In this document: positions 1 to 5,444 of the stretch, one piece after another
How positions within the stretch are numbered: the first letter of the stretch is position 1
How the letters are laid out: the number at the start of each line of letters is the position of its first letter
Assembly: GCA_023266165.1 (NCBI GenBank)
Contig: JAHFRR010000096.1
Span: 1 to 5,444, forward strand
Direction of reading: 5' to 3'
DNA from: Thiotrichales bacterium
GTDB taxonomy: Bacteria > Pseudomonadota > Gammaproteobacteria > Francisellales > CACEW01
Length of the DNA: 5,444 bases
Program-made: the position numbers and the translations under genes
Notes under the pieces: model-generated
Seen by the model: only the letters and a program-made list of their open reading frames with translations
Databases searched by the model: none
What the model was told of the DNA's origin: nothing

Positions 1-147
1 TCGACTTTCAGCGTTCCCTAACAGACAATTAATCTCCTCGGCTGCCTCTCTACGGACTTCCGCATCTCTATCCGACAGTAATCCCACTAGCTTTCCCAAT
101 TCTTCAGGAAAAGAATGAGCGTTTGAATCGGATGTTCCTCTCAACAT
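1..147 (-). CDS. HEAT-repeat protein, N-terminal 49 codons (partial, runs off left edge)
   Basis: Reading the minus strand from the ATG at 147-145 gives 49 codons with no stop up to the window edge. Residues 16-43 look like one helical-hairpin repeat of the HEAT/PBS-lyase type: helix A ELGKLVGLLSD, then the turn with D28, then helix B EVRREAAEEINCLL. This carries the typical spacing of LL..D.d..VR..AA. HEAT repeats form curved solenoids that bind other proteins. The specific partner or role cannot be told from 49 residues. There is no signal peptide or membrane segment, so it is probably cytosolic. The start is chosen because an AGGAG ribosome site (156-160, minus strand) sits 8 bases before it. 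The other ATG, at 152-150, is only 3 bases from that site and meets a stop after three codons. It lies 32 bases downstream of the pseudogene remnant and may share its promoter. Family call fairly good; function unknown. Confidence 0.66.
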   Translation of the reverse strand, partial: MLRGTSDSNAHSFPEELGKLVGLLSDRDAEVRREAAEEINCLLGNAESR

Positions 148-179
148 GTCATAAACTCCTCATCTTTACTCTTCAGCCT

Positions 180-394
180 CTACTCACACTGCCCCTTAGA
201 CCCCGACCGAACCGCCATGGCCAGTCTCTTCCCATAAAAAACAATCACCCAGATTTGAATCTTTGAGATTCCATGCGAGCAAAGCTCGGGCGCATACGCG
301 TTGTTTTCAATCCCAAGCCCCTTAAAAAACATAAGTATTGATGTCGAATCTTAGCAAAATCGCTGATCCCAATAGGAAAGTTGAGTCGTATCAT
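180..394 (-). pseudogene. Remnant of AAA-ATPase-like / PD-(D/E)XK nuclease family gene, core deleted
   Basis: Two open pieces overlap on the minus strand in different frames. The first starts at the ATG at 394-392 and reads MIRLNFPIGISDFAKIRHQ. This resembles the conserved opening of the AAA-ATPase-like family (PF09820), which normally begins with a PIGI.DF..lR motif and continues into a YVDKT motif that is absent here. The second piece (332-180, 50 codons, TAG stop) contains IENNAYAPELCSHGISKI and then VIVFYGKRLAMAVRSG. This resembles the C-terminal tail that follows the nuclease domain in the same family (QI..k.YA.el..rGikki...giaF.GK.v.v). Intact members are roughly 500 residues. The Walker motifs and the nuclease core are missing, and the two ends are joined near 322-340 with a frame offset, beside a run of six A/T pairs. 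This suggests an internal deletion. Family assignment is from memory of the consensus, not from a search. The nominal in-frame reading from 394 ends at 245. Confidence 0.55.
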
Positions 395-431
395 TGCATT
401 AGCCTTTGTGCAGCCCTTTTCAATATGGCAG

Positions 432-458
432 AGTATACCAACTTTAAATTCGCAGCAA
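432..458 (-). promoter_or_regulatory. Candidate minus-strand promoter with extended -10
   Basis: On the minus strand, TGGTATACT (440-432) is a strong extended -10 element: TATACT matches TATAAT at 5 of 6 positions, with TG one base upstream. A weak -35-like TTGCTG lies at 458-453, but its 15-base spacer is short, so the extended -10 would carry most of the activity. Transcription would start near 425 and run through the ATPase/nuclease remnant into the HEAT-repeat gene. No operator or binding site is evident. Confidence 0.4.
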
Positions 459-603
459 CAGACTACCATGAAATCGACCCCCTCATGGACATCAGGGTAA
501 ACACATCTCGAGTCCTCTCCTCCACAAGAGAGGCCAAGGCATGCACAAGGGATGAGGGAATTCTTTTCTTAAATCATACCCCGGGCTGAGCGGTACTGCC
601 CAC

Positions 604-633
604 TTGACGCAGCCTCTGATTTTCATCAAGAAT
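604..633 (+). promoter_or_regulatory. Candidate sigma-70 promoter for pgi
   Basis: TTGACG (604-609) matches the -35 consensus at 5 of 6 positions. It is followed after 18 bases by AAGAAT (628-633), a 4 of 6 match to TATAAT. The start point would be near 640, giving a short leader of about 20 bases that contains the pgi ribosome site (GGAG at 649-652). It would drive pgi and the mutase gene together. The -35 is good and the -10 mediocre, so this is a tentative call. Confidence 0.4.
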
Positions 634-662
634 AGGGTTTTATGTGAGGGAGAGACTGTCTG

Positions 663-2234
663 ATGTTTTCGTATGCCCCAGAGCTGGAAATGCGTTTAAA
701 TCACTTGAAAGCGCAGTTTGAGGAACGGCGTGTGAGCGAGATGCTAGAGGCAGAGCCTGCGCGGGTTGAAGCCTTGAGTTTTACGCTAGGCCCCGTTTTT
801 TGTGATCTATCCAAGCATCTGATTGATGCTGAGGCGTTGGGGGCCTTGATCGCATTGGCGAAGGCTGCGCAGTTGCCTCAAGCGATTGAGGCTATGTTCA
901 CAGGGCAAAAGATCAATACCAGTGAGTCTCGACCCGCTTGGCATGTGGCTTTAAGAGACTCTGAGTTGCAACAGCAGGACTATCAGGGGAAGCCCTTGTG
1001 CGAGTTGGTTCAGCCGCAAATGACGAAAATGCGTGAGTCTGTCAAAAACATTCGCGAAGGGGTTTGGACGGGTTATACGGGGAAGCCATTCACCGATGTG
1101 ATCAACCTGGGAATTGGTGGGTCAGACCTAGGGCCGCGTATGGCCACACACGCGCTTTCAGCATTTCACACAGGGCCGGTGCGCGTGCATTTTGTCTCAA
1201 ATGTTGATGCTTTAGATCTAGAGGGATGCCTGAAAGATAAAAACCCTGAGACAACACTTTTTATCATCGCTTCGAAGTCTTTTACAACCCAAGAGACGCT
1301 CCTGAATGCGCAGGCGGCGCGGCGTTGGCTCCTCGAGCATCTTCAGTCTGAGACAGCAGTCGCGCAGCATTGCATGGCCATTACCAGTCAACCTGAGCGG
1401 GCGATTGCGCTGGGTGTGCACCCTGAGAAGATCTTGGAGATGTGGGACTTTATCGGAGGGCGTTATTCCATTGGGTCAACCATTGGTTTCCCCTTGGCGG
1501 TGGCCATTGGCATGGAAGGCTTTGAGGAGATGTTGAAAGGAGGGATGGCGATGGATCGTCATTTTAGAAGCGCCCCTTTTTCAGAAAACTTGCCGGTGTT
1601 ATTGGGTTTGTTGGGGATTTGGTATCGCAATTTTTTAGGGTGGGAGACGCATGCCGTGCTGCCCTATGATGAGCGCTTGAAATACTTTGTGGATTATCTT
1701 CAGCAAGTGGAAATGGAAAGTTTAGGGAAATCTCTCCATGCCAATGGAGACAAGGTGCAGGGTCACACAGGAATGATAGTGTGGGGAGGGGTGGGCACCA
1801 ACGGTCAGCATGCATTTCACCAATGGTTATTTCAGGGAACCTCCTCGCTCTTTGTGGACTTTATCACGGTGAAAACGCCCGCGCATACGGAGCTGTTGCA
1901 CCGCCATCGTGTTTTATTGGCCAATGCCATTGCCCAGTCAGAGGCCCTGATGGTCGGTCGCCCTACTGAGAAAACAGCGCATGTACATCAGACCATATCA
2001 GGGAATACCCCATCGTCTTTTTTAGTGCTAGACTCTCTTACCCCTTATAGTTTGGGAATGCTGATGGCGCTCTATGAGCATAAAGTTTATGTGCAAAGCG
2101 TGTTGTGGCAAATTGATGCCTTTGATCAATGGGGTGTGGAGTTGGGCAAGCATCTGGTGGCTGCTATTCTGGATCATCATCAACCCCATGATGCATCGAC
2201 AGAGCAGTTAATTTTTAAATTATTAAATTTTTAA
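663..2234 (+). CDS. pgi: Glucose-6-phosphate isomerase
   Basis: Cytosolic enzyme that interconverts glucose-6-phosphate and fructose-6-phosphate in glycolysis and gluconeogenesis, normally a homodimer. The 523 residues compare with about 549 in E. coli. Visible landmarks are NLGIGGSDLGP (148-158) and SKSFTTQET (204-212), both in the sugar-phosphate binding SIS fold; the signature DFIGGRYS (262-269) with R267; MESLGK (351-356); GTNGQHAFHQ (378-387); and FDQWGVELGK (487-496). K496 matches E. coli Lys514, and H408 matches E. coli His386 if one residue is inserted before it. At the position of the catalytic Glu355 (WGEPGTNGQH in E. coli) this protein reads WGGVGTNGQH, that is Gly376. The ATG at 663 has a GGAG site (649-652) 10 bases before it, and the N-terminus aligns in length with the family. 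It is the first gene of a likely operon with the downstream mutase, 35 bases away. The last seven codons are very A/T-rich (IFKLLNF). Identity is very secure; the glutamate substitution is the one oddity. Confidence 0.97.
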   Translation: MFSYAPELEMRLNHLKAQFEERRVSEMLEAEPARVEALSFTLGPVFCDLSKHLIDAEALGALIALAKAAQLPQAIEAMFTGQKINTSESRPAWHVALRDSELQQQDYQGKPLCELVQPQMTKMRESVKNIREGVWTGYTGKPFTDVINLGIGGSDLGPRMATHALSAFHTGPVRVHFVSNVDALDLEGCLKDKNPETTLFIIASKSFTTQETLLNAQAARRWLLEHLQSETAVAQHCMAITSQPERAIALGVHPEKILEMWDFIGGRYSIGSTIGFPLAVAIGMEGFEEMLKGGMAMDRHFRSAPFSENLPVLLGLLGIWYRNFLGWETHAVLPYDERLKYFVDYLQQVEMESLGKSLHANGDKVQGHTGMIVWGGVGTNGQHAFHQWLFQGTSSLFVDFITVKTPAHTELLHRHRVLLANAIAQSEALMVGRPTEKTAHVHQTISGNTPSSFLVLDSLTPYSLGMLMALYEHKVYVQSVLWQIDAFDQWGVELGKHLVAAILDHHQPHDASTEQLIFKLLNF

Positions 2235-2247
2235 TTATTAAAAATTT
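2225..2247. repeat. Perfect all-A/T palindrome at the pgi stop codon
   Basis: AAATTTTTAAT (2225-2235) is followed by one base and then its exact reverse complement ATTAAAAATTT (2237-2247). The palindrome contains the pgi TAA stop and lies inside a run of about 45 bases (2210-2254) that is nearly free of G and C, unlike either flanking gene. It could form a weak intercistronic hairpin or a bendable protein-binding site. It lacks the G/C stem expected of an intrinsic terminator. Confidence 0.6.
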
Positions 2248-2269
2248 TAAAAAAGTGAGAGCAAATAAT

Positions 2270-3679
2270 ATGAATACCTGTGATGCCCGTGAGGCTTGTG
2301 TAAAAGCTGATATTTTTAGGGCTTATGATATTCGAGGTGTGGTGGGAAAAGACTTGACACCTGAGGGGGTATACCAGATTGGGCAAGCCTATGGCTCTCA
2401 AGCGTTAGAAGAGGGTGAGAAGCGCGTGTTTGTCGCACGGGATGGGAGGCTGTCAGGCCCTCTGCTATCGGAATCCTTGATCTCAGGGATTCGCTCAACA
2501 GGCTGTGGGGTGATCGATTTGGGGTGTGTACCCACGCCGGTTCTGTATTTTGCAACCTATGAGTTTTCCCCTGAAAGCCGCTCAGGCATTATGCTCACAG
2601 GCAGCCATAACCCCAAAGATCACAATGGCTTGAAGATGGTGCTGGTACACAAGAGTGTGTGTCTAGAGGCCATCACGGGGCTATATCAGCGGATTGTCGA
2701 TCAACGATTTTCAGTGGGGAAGTCGTTCGGCCCGTATGAGAGTCAAAACATTCTCACGCAATATCTTCAAAAGATCACCCAGACGGTTGTGATCAAACGA
2801 CCTTTAAAAGTCGTTGTGGATGCGGGCAGTGGAGTGCCTGGCTTGATTGCTCCGCGAGTCTTTCAGGCGTTGGGGTGTGAGGTGATTGCGCTGTATTGTG
2901 AGGTTGATGGCGAATTTCCTCATCATCATCCAGACCCCAGTAAGCCCAAAAATCTAGAAGATCTGATTGCAGCGGTCAAAACCCATCAGGCAGATGCTGG
3001 ATTGGCTTTTGATGGCGATGGAGATCGCTTAGGGGTGGTGACGCCTTCAGGTAAAATTATTTGGCCAGATCGCCAGCTGATGCTCTATGCCCGTGAGGTT
3101 TTAAAAACGTATCCAGGTGCGCAGATTATTTTTGATGTCAAATGCTCTCAGTTTCTGGCAGATGTGATCCTCCAAGCAGGCGGAAAGCCCTTGATGTACA
3201 AAACGGGGCACTCCCTGATAAAGCAAAAGCTCAAAGAGACTGGCGCACCGTTGGCGGGTGAAATGAGTGGGCACATGTTTTTCAATGACAAATGGCCTGG
3301 ATTCGATGATGGCATCTATACGGGTGCGAGGTTGCTGGAAATCTTGGGTGCGTTTTCGGGGGATCTGGATGCGCTCTTTCAGTCGATTCCAGAAGGGATC
3401 TCAACCCCTGAACTCAATATTGAAGTGCCCGAGGCTGAGAAGTTTGAATGGGTTGAGAAACTCAAGCAAGCTGCCCAGTTCCCTGATGCCCGTATGATTG
3501 ACATCGATGGGATGAGAATTGAGTTCAAAGACAGCTGGGGATTGGTGCGTGCGTCCAACACCACACCCTGCTTGGTCTTGCGCTTTGAAGCCTTGACAGT
3601 AGAGGGCTTGGTGCAGGTGCAAGAGAAATTTCGAGGGCTGTTCCAGCGTGTTGTACCCCAGTTGAAGATGCCATTTTGA
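2270..3679 (+). CDS. algC: Phosphomannomutase/phosphoglucomutase (AlgC/ManB type)
   Basis: Alpha-D-phosphohexomutase, 469 residues, close to the size of Pseudomonas AlgC. By family knowledge it converts mannose-6-P to mannose-1-P and glucose-6-P to glucose-1-P through a phosphoserine and a bound glucose-1,6-bisphosphate intermediate, supplying precursors of GDP-mannose and UDP-glucose for surface polysaccharides. All four active-site loops are visible: TGSHNP (110-115) with the phosphorylated S112; the Mg-binding DGDGDR (248-253); the sugar-specificity loop GEMSGH (330-335); and the phosphate-binding RASNTTP (427-433). FRAYDIRG (16-23) and the ending KMPF also follow AlgC (which ends in PVPF). 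The frame is open to a GTG at 2255, but that has no ribosome site before it. The ATG at 2270 has GAGAG (2257-2261) 8 bases upstream, and fits the family N-terminus better. It follows pgi by 35 bases, so the two are probably co-transcribed and joined by glucose-6-P as a shared metabolite. No odd residues seen. The symbol is by similarity; manB or pgm would also be used. Confidence 0.95.
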   Translation: MNTCDAREACVKADIFRAYDIRGVVGKDLTPEGVYQIGQAYGSQALEEGEKRVFVARDGRLSGPLLSESLISGIRSTGCGVIDLGCVPTPVLYFATYEFSPESRSGIMLTGSHNPKDHNGLKMVLVHKSVCLEAITGLYQRIVDQRFSVGKSFGPYESQNILTQYLQKITQTVVIKRPLKVVVDAGSGVPGLIAPRVFQALGCEVIALYCEVDGEFPHHHPDPSKPKNLEDLIAAVKTHQADAGLAFDGDGDRLGVVTPSGKIIWPDRQLMLYAREVLKTYPGAQIIFDVKCSQFLADVILQAGGKPLMYKTGHSLIKQKLKETGAPLAGEMSGHMFFNDKWPGFDDGIYTGARLLEILGAFSGDLDALFQSIPEGISTPELNIEVPEAEKFEWVEKLKQAAQFPDARMIDIDGMRIEFKDSWGLVRASNTTPCLVLRFEALTVEGLVQVQEKFRGLFQRVVPQLKMPF

Positions 3680-3707
3680 GGTTTTTGAGCTTTAGGTTTT
3701 CTAGCCG

Positions 3708-5444
3708 CTAGGCCTTCAAAATCGTATAAATCAAGTCAACTCCTGAGTCTTGACTGGCGCCTGTGGTTTTGAGTGTCCAGTGGCGATCGAGGTTCAGGCT
3801 GAGGCTGACTTCTTGTTGTCGATTGAAGAGGCCTACCCCATAACTCAAGTAAAGGTTAGGGTTTAAGGACTTTCCAATAAACACGGCGGTATTATTGTCT
3901 TGTGCCGTGCCACTTGCGCCATTTAGGTGGGTGCCCGATTGCACAGGAATGCCGTTGCTGTTGGTGTAGCCGTTATCGAGCGAGCCGATGGTCAGCTGGC
4001 TTAAGCCCAGTTTGCTTTGAATATCCGTGAGCACTGAGCGATTCCCTCCCTGAAGAACAAAGAGCGCGGCGGCTTTAGAGAGCGCGCTTTGGTCGGACTG
4101 TTGTACCTGGCTCATGGGTTGTCCTAATACGATATACGATAAAATATCTTCTTGAGACAACGCTGGATTTGAAAATAAAGTTAAAATTCTATGGGTCAGT
4201 GTGCCCGTCATGCGCACGCCAATCTCCAATTGGGTGAGGAGATGGTTACTGGCCCCATCTGGGCTGAGCTGGTATTTCGCGGTGATGTCGACGCCTGGGT
4301 TTTCAAGGGGGCTGTGGGCAAAATCCAAGGTACCTTGGGTGATGTGAAACACTTTGCCGTATGCCTGATAGGTTCCGCCTTGGGACGTCAGCTTGCCGAT
4401 GCCAATGGCAGGCTTTTCAGGGGATGAGAGCAGCGTCAGTTGGCCTGCCACTTTAGCGCTGACACCGAAACCTTCAAAGGTCACCTCTGGCCCAAAGGTG
4501 AGGGTCAGATCACTGAAAAAGGGGAAGGGAGGATGGGTTGCAATGATCTGATTGTCTTGGTTGACATAAACCACATCAGGGCTGGCTGTGGCATCGAGAT
4601 GAAAGGCATCGCCATTAAAAAATGCTTTAGGGATATTCAGGGTGCCCCTCAGATGCCCCTGGTGTTGAGCTTGCGTATAAGTGAGATGGGGGGAGCCAAT
4701 CACAAAGCCTAAGGGCAAGTCCAGTAACGTTACGTCGTGGCCTTCAAATTGCAGGGTAAAGCTGGGAGCGGGGAAAAGCGCTGTGAGTACTCCTGAGATC
4801 TGCACGTGGCCCTCTCCGGAGGTCAATTCGCCCTGGAGTATGGCTTTTTGGGTATGATCTCCTGAGAGTGCTAAGACAATATGGTGCAACCGAAGGCCTA
4901 AGCTTGGCAGTGTCATGCTGCCATGGCGTAAAGTGATATGCCCTTGAAGCGCTGGAGAAGCTCGTGTGCCAGAGAGCGTGATATGTCCTGTTACCTCTCC
5001 TTCCAGATGATAGATCCACGGTGCCCACAGGGTGAGGGGTGAGAGATGCGTTAAATGTAGCGTTAAACTGCCAGAGAGCGGGCTGTTGGGGTTCTGGATA
5101 TTGTGAACGTCCAGGGTACTGTGCCATGTCCCTAAATTGCTTTCTAGAATATCGAGATTGGCGGTCAGCGTTGTGTGGTTCAAAAGCAAATGAAACGTTC
5201 CTGTCTTAATATTCAATAACCCTGGATTAACAGCATCTATAGCGCTTTGAGGGTGAATAGGCGTGAGGGCGTAGTGATTCAGGGTGCCTGTCAGTGTGGC
5301 ATGTAGGATCTGGGCATTCATCCCTGAAGCTTTAAGTATGAAGGTGTTGTGGCCTGTTTGAGTCATTGAGGTGAGTGAGGGGATTCTCAGATCCTGAGCA
5401 TGGAGTTGCCCTGCCCAACGCCCTTGATTCCACTGAATCTCTGT
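3708..5444 (-). CDS. tamB: Translocation and assembly module protein TamB, C-terminal part (partial)
   Basis: The minus-strand frame is open from the window edge at 5444 to the TAG at 3710-3708, giving 578 codons. It continues through and beyond the Met at 5366, so that Met is not the start. TamB is a long inner-membrane-anchored beta-rich protein that spans the periplasm, works with TamA, and is implicated in outer-membrane protein assembly and phospholipid transport. Its membrane anchor would be beyond the window. Evidence, numbering from the edge: repeated beta-strand pattern throughout; QGGTYQAYGKVFHITQGTLDF (355-375) followed by NPGVDITA, the usual TamB core pattern; DILSYIVLGQP (433-443); and the family ending NPNLYLSYGVGLF (528-540) with SGVDLIYTI (567-575). 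A segment of about 31 residues rich in N, G, S and T (489-519) interrupts the usual short link before the last block. The gene converges on the mutase gene with a 28-base gap and no evident terminator. tamA would be expected upstream, outside the window. Confidence 0.93.
   Translation of the reverse strand, partial: TEIQWNQGRWAGQLHAQDLRIPSLTSMTQTGHNTFILKASGMNAQILHATLTGTLNHYALTPIHPQSAIDAVNPGLLNIKTGTFHLLLNHTTLTANLDILESNLGTWHSTLDVHNIQNPNSPLSGSLTLHLTHLSPLTLWAPWIYHLEGEVTGHITLSGTRASPALQGHITLRHGSMTLPSLGLRLHHIVLALSGDHTQKAILQGELTSGEGHVQISGVLTALFPAPSFTLQFEGHDVTLLDLPLGFVIGSPHLTYTQAQHQGHLRGTLNIPKAFFNGDAFHLDATASPDVVYVNQDNQIIATHPPFPFFSDLTLTFGPEVTFEGFGVSAKVAGQLTLLSSPEKPAIGIGKLTSQGGTYQAYGKVFHITQGTLDFAHSPLENPGVDITAKYQLSPDGASNHLLTQLEIGVRMTGTLTHRILTLFSNPALSQEDILSYIVLGQPMSQVQQSDQSALSKAAALFVLQGGNRSVLTDIQSKLGLSQLTIGSLDNGYTNSNGIPVQSGTHLNGASGTAQDNNTAVFIGKSLNPNLYLSYGVGLFNRQQEVSLSLNLDRHWTLKTTGASQDSGVDLIYTILKA

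Larger units (their letters stand above)
395..662. other. Intergenic spacer between divergent units
   Basis: This stretch separates the minus-strand remnant from pgi. It holds the two candidate promoters, and a 6-base inverted repeat (CCTCTC 514-519 / GAGAGG 528-533) with an 8-base loop and no T-run. It also holds a 36-codon minus-strand open stretch (573-466) that I do not recognise. I see no convincing gene, RNA or terminator in it. Confidence 0.5.

Noticed and set aside
257..288. Two adjacent perfect hairpins (GAATCT/AGATTC and CGAGC/GCTCG), considered as a REP-like element or terminator
   Set aside because: They lie inside the C-terminal coding remnant (CSHGISKI region), stems are only 5-6 bases, and no T-run follows directly; chance within former coding sequence explains them.
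338..589. 83-codon plus-strand open frame upstream of pgi
   Set aside because: No ribosome site before its ATG, no recognisable motif, odd composition, and it runs antisense across the N-terminal part of the minus-strand remnant.
2255..2269. GTG start for the mutase gene, five codons upstream
   Set aside because: The bases before it are only A and T with no ribosome site; the ATG at 2270 has GAGAG at good spacing.
3680..3712. Possible shared terminator between the convergent mutase and tamB genes
   Set aside because: The only inverted repeat is CTAG/CTAG with a 3-base loop (3701-3711); four base pairs and no following T-run are too weak to call.
4744..5127. 127-codon minus-strand open frame
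   Set aside because: It is a shadow in another frame of tamB, rich in P, R and S, without motifs; the tamB frame shows clear family patterns over the same bases.

Overview
The window looks like ordinary proteobacterial chromosome, most likely from a gammaproteobacterium. Three things point that way: a glucose-6-phosphate isomerase of the long E. coli-like form, a phosphomannomutase/phosphoglucomutase that follows Pseudomonas AlgC almost motif by motif, and a TamB protein, which marks a Gram-negative cell with an outer membrane. Base composition is roughly balanced. Finer placement (for example Legionellales or another host-associated lineage) is only a guess.

Left part (1-662), mostly minus strand. 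The start of a HEAT-repeat protein runs off the left edge. Just upstream of it, on the same strand, lies what I read as a gutted gene of the AAA-ATPase-like/PD-(D/E)XK nuclease family. About 20 N-terminal codons and about 45 C-terminal codons remain, joined out of frame, with the whole ATPase and nuclease core missing. A good extended -10 box lies in front of it on the minus strand. The rest of this part is a spacer of about 270 bases holding a probable plus-strand promoter for pgi.

Middle (663-3679), plus strand. pgi and an algC/manB-type hexose-phosphate mutase form a two-gene operon with a 35-base, almost purely A/T spacer that contains a perfect 23-base palindrome. Pgi interconverts fructose-6-P and glucose-6-P, and the mutase converts glucose-6-P to glucose-1-P (and probably mannose-6-P to mannose-1-P). 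Together they send central carbon into nucleotide-sugar precursors for lipopolysaccharide or other surface glycans.

Right part (3708-5444), minus strand. The C-terminal 578 codons of tamB converge on the mutase gene with a 28-base gap. The gene continues beyond the right edge. TamB acts at the cell envelope, so most of the window concerns envelope biogenesis.

I see no RNA genes, CRISPR array, intact mobile element or convincing new system. The points most worth a second look are the internally deleted ATPase/nuclease pseudogene and a glycine where E. coli Pgi has its catalytic glutamate.
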